Shown piece by piece: positions 1 to 13,596 of a stretch of 64,000 nt of DNA (positions within the stretch are counted from its first letter, which is position 1; every line of letters starts with the position of its first letter). The notes beneath the pieces are model-generated. The model saw nothing but the letters and a program-made list of their open reading frames with translations. It was not told where the DNA came from and searched no databases. A program made the translations under genes and the position numbers. Source of the stretch: Macrocystis pyrifera (lineage: Eukaryota > Sar > Phaeophyceae > Laminariales > Laminariaceae); NCBI GenBank assembly GCA_031763025.1, contig JASSKH010000010.1, positions 7,953,427 through 8,017,426 of the forward strand, written 5' to 3'.

Positions 1-1380
1 CAATGCACATGCCTGAAAGGGCATCGAGCAACTGATGATGGCAACGGGAGGGAAAGACATAATACATACAAGGCAAAACAATTCCAGACGTTATCATACC
101 TGAAGAGTGTAAACAACATCCGGAAGAACTTGAAAAGCAGGCATCAAAGGCCTCTCGCACATAAAAGCTCGATATTTGAATGTGTTATCCCTACAGTATA
201 AAATGTTTCCATATCAGAAACAAGATGCAGCGTCCAGATTAAGACCCGACACAAAAGCAAGCAGTGTACACCCGCAAGATATCTGAATATACGTGTTCGT
301 ATCAGGTATGAAGCATGCAAACGGTGTTATTAGCGTTGTTTCGGTGTGCTGTTGTCCACTTAGCCAAGTAACCAGGGCATTAAAATCACCAATGAAGTAA
401 AAACTGGAGGAAACCAGGTAAAAGTAACCTACTGTTCAGTTGTTCAGCAGACTAAATCTCGACGAAGACACAACAGTGAATCTAACTTGGGGTGAGCTCG
501 TAAACATGAGCACTTAACATAAATACGCAAAAAGAAACAGAATGATGACTTTTTTACAGCAGCTATACTGTAGTTGGCAATCATGTTAGCGCTAGACCAT
601 CTGTCTTCTGTGAACTATCAGGTCTGTGTTATCTGTATACTATCAGCTGTCTGGTTTTGCTGCTTGTCTCGTCCGGTAGAAATCACAGATATGCCCTTCA
701 GCGCGGGTATCTCCAAATATGAAACCACCTTCCGCGAAAGCGCCAACTTAACATCCGCTCTCGATAAATACTCGTCAAGCTGGCGGAACCGTAAACACAC
801 GCCCCGTTTTGGCCTTGGCTGCACAATAGTATCGGTTGGATGATGTTCAACAGCAGCAAAAACCTACCCGAAAAACAATCTCAAAACCAAACCTTGCCCT
901 TGACCTTTGGCGCCAGTATGGCTCTGGTACTCCTGCCGCGTTCATCAACTGCCTCTGTTGACAACATAGGCTCGATGCATTTTGATTGATCAACCGTACA
1001 GCAGCAGGTAGGCGCAGCTTCTATGCTTTCTACGAGTCTTCCTTCGACCTATGCTAGCACCAATATTTGATGATAGCGAATTTTCCTTTAGCTGTAGAGC
1101 AGTGTGCATTCTCATGCTTAAGTTACTGCCGCATCCCCCTCGACCAAAGTTGTTGTTGTAGTATCAATGCGTTCCGTAGGATAACATTGCCTGTAATTCT
1201 GGAGCGGCAACAACCAATCCTTTCTAGGGAGCGCCACATTCCTCCTCCAAAGCAGGGACCTCAACTGACCGTACTGAATGTGCATCACAAAAGGTACTGC
1301 ATGTCGGTCTGACTCCGCACCCAGTTGGAGAGGACGTGTCCCCAAATCATGGCCAATGTACCTCTCAGGACCGCACATGA

Positions 1381-1625
1381 GGCGTTTTACGATGGGGGTT
1401 CACCGTTTATTTTCTGAGGCTCCTCACGTAAGGAGCTCCATACCTTACACCTCACACGAAAGCTGACTTTCGCAGAAATCAAATTGCATCCCGATCTATA
1501 ATCCTATGGGACAGGTATTTTTCGACAAACGATTGACATTCCGACGATTTTAGGTCAAAGAACCCCGTCATTCGGAAACTACTTTCACGGAAATGTCCTA
1601 CCTCTATCGTAGAACGCGTTATATC
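1381..1625. repeat. Diverged direct repeat, copy 1
   Basis: It aligns for about 230 bp, at an estimated 65-70% identity, with 3148-3400 in the same orientation. Shared blocks include TTTTCTGAGGCTCCTC and TCAAATTGCA. The 1.77 kb spacing could suggest an LTR pair, but no ends or coding domains confirm that. Confidence 0.55.
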
Positions 1626-3147
1626 TCGGAGCCACGAATGCCGGTGTCTCTAGCTACGTGAGTCAAACAATGGTGGTCGGCCATGCGCCTCACTAAGTCG
1701 CGTGGATACAGTGGGCGCGCTCAAGGTTCTTGGAATAAGCGCGGAGACTTAAGCTAGTGACACTACTGTTTCGAACTATCCTTCGTTAAGCCGTTCTGTT
1801 CTCGTCCGTAGCCACAAACGGTGGTTGGCATCGTCGCTAAGCTCGTAGCTACGTCCATCGGCGCTGTACTCGTAGCTAGGCTGCATTTCCCGGCAATCGG
1901 AAAATCTGGACTTTCCTCGACCGTTGTGATTGTGCTGCATTGTCCCGACGCTTCAGCAATTGTTGAGCACATCTCCATGGCGATTTCTTGCATCCAAATA
2001 TGCGCGAGCTTCAGGGGCTTATTCGCACAGATCGCGACCGGGCCCAGACGGACGAGGTGCGTCCTTACGCTCGTATTGTCCCCGGTGTAAGCGTGCATCC
2101 CCACCGGCGCGCCCAGAGTTGTGATTTACCACTGCGTCGAAGACGCGCGGTATTTCGGGTATTTTAGCTTCTAGAGGCCTGATACGATGGGTGAGGTCTT
2201 CGGGGTGTTCCAAAGCGGCGCGGTTAACTTGAATCGGGCGCTCGACCAAAACGGCTTCGATTCATACCTCTCTAAACGACTTTCTAGCGGTTGATATCCA
2301 TATGCCCCACATGCAATAAGCACCTTTGAAAAGTGGCCATCATTCGGCTTCTGAAACGTCGGTACGAATAGCTTCCCCGCTGGATCTATACACTTTTATC
2401 AAAGCATATGTTTTTCGGGAAGAAGCGAATCATCTACAGCACTCAACCTACACACCTCGACTCAGCAGGCGCCGGGGGCCACCATCGCTGTAGCACTCGG
2501 CTACGTGGATGGACCCAGATCAATCCAAAGAGAAAAACAGAAGCTGATGCGATGTGCGCCAAATAGATACAGGCATTCCCAGTGACGGGTTAATGTTGCA
2601 GCTCACGTAATAAACTGCATGACTATGTACACATCTGCAGCGAGCTCATGGGTATAACAGGATATTTGCCAGACACTCACAGCCTGAGAAAAATGAGCAC
2701 GCGACCTTCCAAATCTAAAGTAAGGTCGTTCCCACGAGGGAATACAGCGGTATGCGCCATGGGTTCCACTCGGACCTGCGGAGGCTCGCCAGGCTTGGCG
2801 TTTGCCACCTCGACCGGCGCGCCTGGGCAATAGAGTACTTGTCACGCCCCCCCCTCTCCCCCCGTTGCCAGCTGTGACACCTTGACCACGTATATTTATC
2901 GACATAGCGCAACAAGTGATTATTACGAGGAGGAACTCGGGTTAAAATAGTATGTATGTTAACGATATGCTACGTGTGAGAATCGAATTGCCCCTCGCGG
3001 GTTGCTGTAAGCGCTTTGATGGGACGCCGTGGGAAGCCGTAGAACACAGGACATTTCGGCTGATACTTTGTATGCACTTTGTTACGCTGCATAAGGTATA
3101 GGCCCGGGAAGATGCATCAGACCGACCTCGACAGTTTACTAATCGAA

Positions 3148-3400
3148 GAGTTCTACGATAGAGGTTCACACTACATTTTCTGAGGCTCCTCCTTTAAAGA
3201 CCTCTAGACCTGACCCGAACACGGACTTTACCAGAACTCAAATTGCACTGCTATGAATAATCCCATGGCCCAAGTATACAAACAAGTCAGCTTTCGAAAC
3301 AAGATTGCCATTGCGAGGATTTTTTTTTAAGGAGGCCCGCCGTTCAGAAAACAAAGTGTCGGAAGTGTGCTACCTCAACCCGTCTATCGTTGTTGATGCG
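3148..3400. repeat. Diverged direct repeat, copy 2
   Basis: Partner of 1381-1625. Shared blocks run from GGTTCAC through TGAGGCTCCTC to CTACCTC and TATCGT. The identity of the family is unknown. Confidence 0.55.
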
Positions 3401-3498
3401 GAGTACGTGGCAATTATGCGCCCGAGGTACTGGGGTATAGATTTTAAAGTGCTGTAAATATACCACGTGTGGTATGTAGGGCACCTGGTAAATGTATC

Positions 3499-3501
<3 letters not shown>

Positions 3502-3529
<28 letters not shown>
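3502..3529. repeat. (AT)n microsatellite
   Basis: About 14 uninterrupted AT dinucleotides. Confidence 0.95.
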
Positions 3530-3535
<6 letters not shown>

Positions 3536-4809
3536 GAACTCCCACAGGCTCGGTTACGAACGAAAACGCAGCCGCATCGTGCTCGAAGTGGAACTCGAAG
3601 ACCGTTGGCAGTATGGACAAAGAGGTGATGCCTGGTACCGTTACAGTATATATAGTATGCATTTATTTCCATAGTGTTTCCGTTTCAGGATCTTTGTCTT
3701 CTCTTTGACTTTGTATGTACAGACTATAGATATGATATGCCCCTCAGGCCGTGGGTATTGTAGCAGGGGAGATAAGGGTCTGCTCATGACATGCATGGTC
3801 ATTGTTGCACGGGTATAGTATAGGGTGTGTGGGGGGGGGGGAAGTGACCCCGGTGTGAATCAAACCGAGGCACCGACATCGACATAAATAAACTAAAGTA
3901 TGTTGAGGAAAGAAGCAGAGCACATCACATGAATATCGGAATTCAGCTGACATATTTGTTCGACACCTCGTATGGCACAGGCCCTTGTGTACTGCGTACA
4001 GTGTACTATATACTGTGTGTGAACTGAGTGTATGCTGTTGCATATACACGAGTATCAACAAAACTAGCCCGTGTTGTCGGGTACCATCTCTTTGTCGCCC
4101 GAAACCACTCTTCACAAAGCGAGCGGCTACTAAAGATAGTTACTTGCCAGGTAACGCGTTGGCACGTCGCCTTTTGTTTCTCGTTCTTGGGTCCATACTG
4201 CTGCTGCCCCATGTGGTAAACACGGGGGTCGGGGTACTGCTTGCTGACAATACATTTCCTCAGCGTTTCTGTTTCGTACTATACAGTTCACTACCGGCCC
4301 TTCCACTCTAACACCAGAAACGAACCCAAATTGACTCTGCCTTATAGCAGTTTCCAGTTGATTTTTGGGCAAAAAAACTGCAATTCGGGACGGGCTAGGA
4401 GTGCTCAAGTTTGTGTGGAACACACACACCTTTTCTTGAACGTCTACATTAAATATTTAGTCTACACCACAGGCGTATTTCAGTTTCGTTGTGTTCGTTG
4501 TGAGAAGGCCAGCACTGCAGCTCCTATGGTACACCAGGTAAGCCCAGATATACAAATCGATAAAAAACAAAACTTCCCCCGAAGGTTTCACCCGTTCATT
4601 TCCCCTGATCGTTTTCGGTTGTGATCTTCAACAGCATCTATCCCAAGTAGCATACTATATAGTAAGATATGGGAAGGGTATATACGGGTATGTATAGCAT
4701 TACCTGATACCCCTGGTATCATGTCTCGGATCGAAGTGCGCACCGAATGCCATTTTTGAATTGGAAACCGAAGGCGTAGGAATGAACTATTTATATCGTA
4801 TTGCACATT

Positions 4810-4912
4810 GCGAGGGACCATAGTAAATAGCACCTACGGTACACACGAAAACCTTTATGTTTGCCTATGTTTACTATCGATACTTGGTCCTATTTACTGT
4901 GGTCCCCCGTAA
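4810..4912. mobile_element. MITE family 1, copy 1 (about 0.1 kb inverted repeat)
   Basis: The ends GCGAGGGACCATAGTAAATA and the reverse complement of TATTTACTGTGGTCCCCCGT pair as terminal inverted repeats around an AT-rich centre. Four more copies occur in this window. It has no coding capacity, so it must be moved by another element's transposase. Confidence 0.8.
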
Positions 4913-5743
4913 TTGTGTACACTCAGCCGCAACTTTACTTCAACAGTAAATTTTAGACGCGTAGGCTCGGGCTCCTTGTGTTTTGACGGCGCAGTGTGTA
5001 GTTTGGGCATGCATGTCATACTGTGGTAATAGGAGTCACTATATACCTGTTGTGGTGTTCACTCTGTAGACTTACTCAAGGGGACATACACGTGTACTCC
5101 GGAACATAAATCCAGAATTTCGTGGTTTTCATCCTCATCGTGTTGCTTCATATCTAAAAACAAACAAATCCTGCGCTGTCAGTTGGACGTCTGCCTGAAT
5201 ACGGCGGAGAATACAAGCAATCCATATACTTCCCATCTTCTAAGATAATAAGTTTTACCGCAGCCTCATCTCGGTCGATTGTCTTATCGCATGGCTGATG
5301 GGTCATATTTTATGATACCAGCGGCAGGTTTTAAAATGTATGAGGTCTGCAGAACCACAGCAACAAAGTTTTATTTCCTCGAATTGTAATGATCAGTCTG
5401 CACGGGCGCCCTAATACCTACCTGGTATTTCGGGTGAATACGCTCGCCTTGTCGTGAATAAGTTAAACGGGCGAAGACCGGGAGTAAAAATACCCCGGCC
5501 GCGATGAATTTACACTGACCTGCACTACTATTAATATTAATAATGGAACACAAAATCTTGGATGAAGCGCACAGAGACCAGAGGAGATGCAAGAACAATA
5601 TTTCCTTCACATTATTTCATTATTATCGATAGTATAAACACTGCTGATGCAGCTAGCTGCAGTACTGTATCAAGAGTATACGAAGAGTGTTAACAGTAAA
5701 TCCAATGTAATAAGTGGGTATGTCTGATGCCGAAAGCAATACA

Positions 5744-5854
5744 CTATTACGGGGGTACATAGTTAACAGGACCTACGGTATACACTAGAACCTATATATT
5801 TTCCTATTTGTACTAACAAAATTTGGTCCCGTTAACTATGGACCCCCGAAATAG
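5744..5854. mobile_element. MITE family 1, copy 2
   Basis: It starts CTATTACGGGGGTACATAGT and ends in the inverted form ACTATGGACCCCCGAAATAG. The centre holds the conserved TATATATTTTCCTATTTGTA segment. Confidence 0.85.
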
Positions 5855-7027
5855 TATTAATACAAATATTGAATAGTACATCGTGGCCATGATGTATATA
5901 TATATATTTTACGTAGTGCATGTCTTGTTTTCGATTGTATGTTGTATTAAAAGCCAACACTATTAATGTTAACAGCATTTAGTTCGTGTAACACAAGCAG
6001 CGTGTGCATGTGGAACGTGTGATCCACGCACGCACTTAGTAAGGATTCGCCAGGGAGGGCATGTACTTGCCCCCCTGCACGATGAATGCTTGTGAAATCT
6101 GCACAAGAGCATACGCCCAAGGCCGAACAGCCGCCCGTAGACTAGTAATAGTGAATAATTATATACCTGGTGCATATTGTGTTTCAAGTGTCTACGGTCT
6201 ATTCCTTGCTCCCAAATACCTGGTATGTATCAGAGAGCAGGAAGAGGCCGATGTCTGCTTGTTACTCTTCGACATTTGATAAGCACACACATCATAATAG
6301 GACTTTGCGGCAAACTTCAGAGCAAGTGCATTCACACAGATTGTGACCAGCTATGTATGTATGGGCCTCCCACCCTGCACCTGGGTAGACTTGTGACCAT
6401 ACACACACTACTAATAGACACATCGGCGGCAGCAACAGGTCCATCGGTTAGGCTTTCTTTTGGCAGAACTCTATCACGACGGCAGCGACAACCAGAATGT
6501 AGGAGTCAGAAGACGGAACGTTTTCATAGCTGCCTACTCTGTACGAAGACACCAAATATGCGCACCCAGGCGAACTATTTCATACGATACATAGTATTGA
6601 ACCTGGTATGTGCGCACGTACATACGGGGACTGCTGTACATATATATGCGCCTCTTTGGTACTTCGACACATGAATGTTGCTTTTATTGTTTGTTAAATT
6701 TGTGGGAAGGCGTTGGTTGATGGAACGGGGATCAACAAGTCATTCGAGTTGAAGACACACAGGAGTCAAACATCTTATACAACGGTAGTAGTCTTAGCAC
6801 GCATCAATTTCATACGGACATAAATATATGGCCCATTCCTCGGTGGTAGGGCTTGGTTGCACCGTTTGGCTCATGTTTTCATGACAGGTTATTAAGCTCC
6901 TAAGTTTCCGAAATATTACTGTACCGTATACCGTTCAGCGTGATACGGCAACGAGCATACGTACCTCGTACTTGTTGCTGGACGACGTATCGCGAAAGAA
7001 TGGTTGGTCTGGTCGCGCGAACAAACT
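5855..7027. other. No recognisable gene
   Basis: AT-rich sequence with short ORFs only; the longest (6177-6674, + strand) has no recognisable domain and looks like chance. Confidence 0.45.
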
Positions 7028-7122
7028 TCTTCTAGCCATGGTTCTTCTAAGCCATGATTCTTCTAAACCATGTCTCTTCTCAGCCATGTTTCTTCAAGCC
7101 ATGTTTCTCCTGAACCATGTTT
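7028..7122. repeat. 16-bp minisatellite
   Basis: Six imperfect units of about 16 bp, each with the core CCATG followed by NTTCTTC (for example GCCATGGTTCTTCTAA). Function unknown. Confidence 0.85.
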
Positions 7123-8856
7123 CGGGTACGGTACTCAGCCCCGAAATATAAAGAGCTCACGAAACAAGTACGGTACCACCACTATCACACCTACAACTAC
7201 AACTTCTACTAAGACATGTAATACTACTACTTTGTAGTACTATAATACGAAAAAAAACTGTTATACGACTACTACTATTGTACTATTACGCTACTGCTTC
7301 CACTACCGTTTATATTATTGCCAATCGCCCGCTACAAGCTGCCACCTTTTTGCGTCGGTGTATCCGATATAAATAGTAGACGCATCTAATACGACGTATA
7401 CGCTGTCAGAGCATCTGATAATCATCAGATAGATCCAGCTGCTCGGCTGGCTACGCGATGAAGCTGTGTCGATATTTGTCGGCCTGCCAGAAACTTCTCA
7501 GTATTTACCCCCCAGGGACGGCACGGCATCCTGTCCACACTCTGCACCCGAGAGGGGTGCCTTATCCAAGGGAATTCCGCTTGCGTAGCGGCCACTTATA
7601 GCCACGAGAAGAACAACCGTTAACGGTTTATTGTTTATTGTTCATCCACAGATCAACAGATCCACGGCGTATTTCGCGTACAACGATACTAGCACTCCTC
7701 ACACACGCACCACGACCACACCACCAGTGACCTGTACACTACAACCAACCCCGAATACGGCCTCGGGGCCACGTTTTGCTACGTGTAGCATATAGCATTT
7801 CGTCCCGCAGTAGGTTCCCCCTGGCACCGATAGCCGTGCAGTCCTACAACCACGTCAGTCAATTAGGTACGTTGGTTTGCACGAACACGCTGGCGGTGCT
7901 CCAGCGACTCGGCGATCAGCAAGGAAAAGAGCTCGCTGCCGTGAGGTTTTCGTGCGAATCACAGACGGGTAAGCCCAATTAAGCTTCACAATGCGCGTGG
8001 TGCGGCTGCTTAGCAAACGCGTCATGGATGCGAGAATCACCCAGCGATATATACGTGTGCGTTCGTGCTTCATTTAACAGGGTAGAGGGTGGTATTGCGC
8101 GTTTGCCTAGTACTGTACGCGCAGTACACAATAGTATGTACAATAGGACATATGTCATACGATAGTATACGTTGACCTTCGCGTTAAAGACAACGCTCCG
8201 CTTTCGTTCCAATTGTCAACATTTGTACCTGCCGTTCGACATTGCCAGTGTCGAGCGATTGCCAGAGGAAGGGTCGAGAAGGAAGAAATTGACATGTACC
8301 ACGTCCAACCATTCCGTTAATCGTTCTGGAGTTCTGAACGTTTGAGTTGCTGTGGCATGTTGCCAACATACATACATCCTTCTGCCGTACAATAGTGGGC
8401 ATACAGCTTATCGGAGAGGGTGATGAGTTGTTTCGCTCGCATACCTTACAGATAGATCCATACGGCAGTAAACTAGTAGCCGCAGCAAATACAAACATAC
8501 AGGTTAAAAAAAAAACAGCAACATAGCCCAGTTTCATCTACAATAATCCTACAGAGGTGCAGGTACACAGTTACTGACTGAGTAGGTAACAGGCCGACAC
8601 CTTGAGCGTGCTGTCGGCCGTCGTATGAGTCTAACTGCAGCCTCGCAGTAGCTATGTCTGCCTCAACGACTCTTTCTATTGCTGCGCAATAGACCGGCAA
8701 TCAGGCGTCTCGGGTTGCTGCAAGACCTCAGCACCGTGTGGTCGACTTTCCACCCCAACTCATATTACGGTCAATGGCCGTGTCGCCGTTCGGATGCACT
8801 GCACTCCACTCGCGCCTTAGGCGTTAACTCTCTGCCAAAGTGAGCCGTGACCCACG
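7123..8856. other. No recognisable gene
   Basis: Contains ACTACTA-rich low-complexity sequence near 7190-7300 and small ORFs without recognisable domains. Confidence 0.45.
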
Positions 8857-9156
8857 ATGCGAGCGGACGAGGAAAAGGAACACAGCAAGACTAAAGGGCC
8901 AGTAACTCGAAGTGCTGCCGTTGGTCCATCGGTGCCTGTCTATGGGTTTAATGACGACGATGACGTGGAGAACCAGGCTGCGTATGCTGCGTGGGGCGGG
9001 CGCAGTGCATGGCGAGGTCTCGCGCGGGGTCAAGCCGTCACTAGTCCGGAAGTGGAGGCAACAGCTGATGATGATTATGCGGATGATGGTCTCGACCGGT
9101 ATTCGGGGGTGGACGGCATTGAAACACACATGTCGGTTTTTACATTCCTGAAGATT
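8857..9156 (+). CDS. Candidate first exon, acidic protein
   Basis: An open frame starts at ATG 8857 and ends at a strong donor (AAGATT then GTGAGT at 9157). The predicted 100 residues are acidic (runs such as NDDDDVEN and ADDDYADD) and become hydrophobic at the end (MSVFTFLKI). It has the composition of a cytosolic N-terminus leading into a first membrane helix. It may be the first exon of the reductase gene that begins to resolve at about 13.6 kb, but I could not connect the two in phase. It could also be an unrelated gene or chance. Confidence 0.35.
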
Positions 9157-10732
9157 GTGAGTGAAAGTGGTTAGTATAGTAGATCAGTCACAGCAGTGAG
9201 ACAAGTGAATGCCGCATCATGTAGGTTGCAACAACAAACAGTTGGTGAATACTGCACAGTGTAGACCGTATCTGCAAAGCTGATTTTTAAGTTCACTGCA
9301 ATCACCGGCACGGCCTCAGTGTCGAAAGTGTAACCGTGGTAATCACGTCGCCAGAGCTTGTGAGACCTGATCCGCAAACGACCGGTAGAAATACCCCGGG
9401 GTAGCAGATATGGTTAGCGAATAATATCAGACACGTAAATGATTTCAATGCTACGGTGGTGTAGTTCCAGGAAGTTTCAGAACTGTCTGCTTTGACTATG
9501 GTGCCGACATCAACGCGATGACAACAAATAACTTGAGAAAAAAAGCAAAGGAAAAACGATGCATCCAAACCCGTTTGGGTTGTTGAACTGATTTGTCAAT
9601 AGCAAGATACGAGGTACTCGTACTGAATATGATGAGTAGCCGAAACGCCTTCCCCCACAGATGGGTGTTTCAATCGCCACACATTTTGTATATTCAGAGC
9701 TTCAAGTCAAACATGGTTTTGTCGGTCGCCTGGTTTCACCGTGAAGCCCGCGTTGACAGCTTGGTATGTGTATTCCCGAAGGATTGTGACAGATGCATTT
9801 TTGTTATACCGTCTTCCTGGTTTGATCATATGTATGTTCTCATTCATTGTCCTTGCCCCTCTTTTCTCCTCTTGCCTCGGCGTACATAGCTCACATACAG
9901 GGTTACGTATTACGCCCCCCCCCCCCCCCCCCCCCCCCACCTACACGACGGCACGCACTTTTCAGTTTATCTTTATCGCGAAAACCGTTCAATTCATTCA
10001 CTCCCCGCCGACTAGAAGCGTCGGATTGCGCCAACCCACGATAGGCACTCTCAAGAGCTCTCGGGAGTTAATCCCTTTTCTGAATTGTTTTGTTTTACAT
10101 GCCACCTCCCCCGTCAACTACCAAGGTCTAATTGCATCAACCCAAGCTACAGTTTAGTAAGCGCTCTCAGCAGTTGATTATTTTTCTAAACCTTTTATTT
10201 GAGAAGTATTTTACAAACAGTAGGTCAGCTGCGGGTTCAACGGATGGGAAGTGATAAATACTCTACTTTGCAAGCTGCGTGATCCGGTATTTATTCATTG
10301 TCTTCGAAACTTCACCAGCTTCCCACGGTGGAGTTCGAACAGCAGGAACAACGCTATTCTTTAGCATTCAGAGGGCGACTACTACGTCGATCACCGTGGC
10401 CACCGTCCTACGATATACCAGCGTACCGGTATATCGGTAATATCCTCGTATTAACATGGTAATCAATTATATACTCGGTCTTGTGCACTGCATGTTCACG
10501 GTCTTTCTAATTTTACGTACTTCCTCAAGTGAATGGACATCGTAGCGATCTTCCTGCGTCTCTACTTGTGATTTTCCTTGATTCGTATGTGAGCAAATGG
10601 AACAAGTTATTTGCTGAACTGCCGCACACCGTAGTATTTACTACCGTGTAAACAGCGCATGTATGTAATCTTCAGACTGCGACCATAGCTATGCAAGTTA
10701 AGGGGTAAAGTTCGATTATTGAAGGCGGCTCC
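9157..10732. other. No recognisable gene
   Basis: Short ORFs only. It contains a 24-base C run (9915-9938) that produces artefactual Pro- or Gly-rich ORFs. Confidence 0.45.
9915..9938. repeat. Poly-C run (24 bases)
   Basis: An uninterrupted C24 tract; the minus strand is G24 and could form G-quadruplex structures. Confidence 0.97.
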
Positions 10733-10871
10733 CGGAGCTTTCTTTTCTGCTGGTTTACATTTACGACCGGAGCAGACGGGAGCTCTTTTTTTCTGCAGGC
10801 TTATTGTACGTACGTATAAGCGCAACGGGAGTTTCTTCCTCTCTGCTGTTTTAATGTACGTACATCTAGCC
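10733..10871. repeat. Three imperfect repeats of about 46 bp
   Basis: Units begin at 10733, 10778 and 10827. Each has GGAG followed by a pyrimidine run, CTGC and a TTTA- or TTAT-like segment. The second and third end in TGTACGTAC palindromes. Confidence 0.6.
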
Positions 10872-10935
10872 GGTGGACTTCATGACACGATGCACACGAA
10901 CATACGAGCACAGCGGGTACTATTCAACATACACT

Positions 10936-11277
10936 GATTGCTCGTCGAGCAAAACCTTCGACGGCATACCACGGAACCTTCCACGGACCTCCACGGCATG
11001 CCAAGGAACCCTATCCCTAACCCCAAACTAGGTACCGTGGACATTGGGGTGCCGTGGGATTGACTTGAAATGCCGTGGGGTTGACATGGAGTGCCTCCGG
11101 GGGGGATACTGTGGCGGTTGCCGCGGGGGCTGCCATGGCACCACACATGGCATGCCACGGCTTGCCATGGAATCCTATGCGACGCCATGGGATGCCATGG
11201 GGATGCCATGGTATCGCATGGGTGATACCGTGGTAATGCCACGGCATGCCACGAAAAAGTCAAATAGGGTAGAACCG
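10936..11277. mobile_element. CCATGGCATGCC foldback element, copy A (truncated)
   Basis: Dense CCACGG, CATGCC and CCATGG units. It contains a decayed telomere-like stretch CCCTATCCCTAACCCC near 11008. Its right end, read on the minus strand (CACGGTTCTACCCTATTTGA), matches the terminal repeat of copy C. The left terminus is missing. Confidence 0.75.
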
Positions 11278-11559
11278 TGAAGTTGACCGGCCGATTTTCT
11301 TCGAATGTTTGCTGACTTGCTTTCTCGCGCTTTCAGCGACTGAATAATGTACTGACATCCGATTCGGTCGAACTGCGCACCCCCTCTCAACCCCTTGAAC
11401 CAGATTCGGTAGTATACCTCGCATGGAAATGCCACTGTATGTGAAAATGCAGAATCAATGAATACCTGGATTCTAGTTTGGGGCAATATATCACCTACCT
11501 CGTATATACCAAGTCTTCTGCCTACGTACCTGGTACACAATAAGTCGTACGTGGTAGTA

Positions 11560-11747
<188 letters not shown>

Positions 11748-12204
11748 TTGATTGTGTGTTCGACACAACCTATACCACCAAGCAGCATTAGTGCATTGGC
11801 AATTACGTGCGTAGCTGGCGCACGATTATCCTTTACATCTGACAGTGCAGAAGAACCGGGAAGGATACTTTCAATGAATACGTACGGCATATGTGGAAGT
11901 CGCCGAGACTGCTGTGCAATTCGGGGTATCTGGTACCTCCGGATAACATGCTTCATGCAAGACGATATGGCGAAACGTGTTTCATGGAACAAGAGTAGGA
12001 GTAGTTTGGTGAAGTTTCGAATGTTGCTATGATATCGATAAGATATTCAAACCGATTACATGGACCAAAACATTCGTACTCTACAACTACCAGCACGGCA
12101 GCAGCAGGAACATTTTTTATACAAACAGCAGTAGCTTTTTCCTGCATATAATGCGTACCACAGCTACTGCTGTAGTACACATTATGTCTCTGTTTTGTAG
12201 TTTT

Positions 12205-12305
12205 GTGACCATAGAGCTTGTATGTCTGGAGGGTCGGAGAGTCCGCACGGACACTGGTTGTGCTGGATGTCAAGGAGGGGTAGAAAGAAAAAGTTTAATG
12301 TGAAG
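12205..12305 (+). mobile_element. LINE 3' UTR fragment
   Basis: It matches the 3' end of the LINE family at 31-53 kb (CGGACACTGGTTGTGCTGGA, GGGTAGAAAGAA, TTTAATGTGAAG). It is isolated and diverged. Confidence 0.7.
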
Positions 12306-12726
12306 AATACACGAATCATAGCATACCATCTCGCATATACAGTAGTAGTACCATGAATTCAGTGAGCACTGGATATAAAGGATTGCGACATTTAGGATTT
12401 TTGTAGCTTACGGTAAGTATTCCGGTATTGTTCGGGGTATTTACTGCTGCGATCCTTTCACGAATACTCTATGGTGTTGTACTTTCTTATTGAGCTCTAC
12501 GCAAACCTGCAGTGATGATGACTACCAGGTATACTTCAATAATAGTTCCAATTGTTGTGTCCCGAAACGGTGAGCGCATTCCTAACATAACGAGCGGGTA
12601 GTGATAGTCACTTCAGAGCACCGGAGGGAAAACAATCCGAGGATGAATAACATAAGATCATACCGGTACTCGACTGATACCTACTTTCTGTGTTTCTTTG
12701 TCGTTATCTCTTACTTTCTACTGTAG

Positions 12727-12838
12727 ATCAACCCGCAATCATAGGAATGGAGTTCTGCCCTTGGCGGTATTCTGCGAACACTGCGGTGGTGACTGTCATC
12801 TTCTCTCCTGCCCCCTAGAATACGCACGCTTTCGGAGG
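12727..12838 (+). CDS. Tentative exon, Cys-rich segment
   Basis: A very strong pyrimidine tract (12669-12724) ends in TAG, and the following frame reads VLPLAVFCEHCGGDCHLLSC before a possible donor at 12839. The Cys-rich sequence resembles the luminal exon at 14005. Its phase does not join to a neighbouring exon I can identify, so it may belong to the N-terminus of the reductase gene or be spurious. Confidence 0.22.
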
Positions 12839-13596
12839 GTTTGAACCCAGACAGAGTTCAGCACTGCGACTGCCCGTCCAGCATTGTCGAATTTTGGCAA
12901 ACTCGCTCGACCACACTTTAGGATACCACACAACACCACGCCCATAGAAAGCTGTACACCTGGTATTTGATACCGAGTACTACTTCCCAGAGTCGAAAAA
13001 CAATACGAAAAACTAATATTCAGAGCCCACACAATTGCCACCAGCGGTAGGTAGCAATCCACCATTGTTAGTTATTTGATCCTGTGGTCAACCCCTAGCG
13101 CAGTATATGGCCCAACATAACCATTGTGGGGTATATTTGGTGATCGTGGTACAAAAGGTGCAAGGTTGGGTATCGATCTGGGAATATCTGTACGTAGCCA
13201 CCTACAACGGTGTCTGGGTACCCGAGGTATCTCACGTACACTGCTGTACTATTAAATAGCAGGTCCTTGATGCACAGCTGATAAAACGACATCGCCGCAG
13301 GGGACTACGAACAAAGTACTGGTGTAGTACTACCATAGAGTGCTAAACGTAGACTTTGGACAAGGCGTGCTGTCACCTACTGCATTGGGGTTTATCTAGT
13401 GTTGAGGTATAGACATGCATGATACCGTTTGGGCTACTTCGAGGTCTAGACTATTCGCAGGACGATTAGCTGCTTGCGGCACTGGGGGTAGTCCCTACAG
13501 GAAAACACATGAACAACATGCTGTGGATTTACGTGCGACGTACAATCCGCATTGCTGTAGATAACTACGGTACTCTTTTGTATCAGTATAATACAG

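Larger units (their letters stand above)
1..4809. other. No recognisable gene
   Basis: Only short overlapping ORFs are present on both strands. Two minus-strand ORFs (1763-2104, 113 codons; 2019-2249, 76 codons) have protein-like composition and overlap in different frames, as in a broken gene or exon, but I recognise no family. The region also contains the diverged repeat pair and an AT microsatellite. Confidence 0.5.

Noticed and set aside
9741..10157. 138-codon ORF with a proline run
   Set aside because: It is driven by the C24 tract and has no other coding signal.
12796..13065. Minus-strand 89-codon ORF with a signal-peptide-like start
   Set aside because: It overlaps a possible plus-strand exon, lacks a recognised domain and cannot be extended by clear splice sites.
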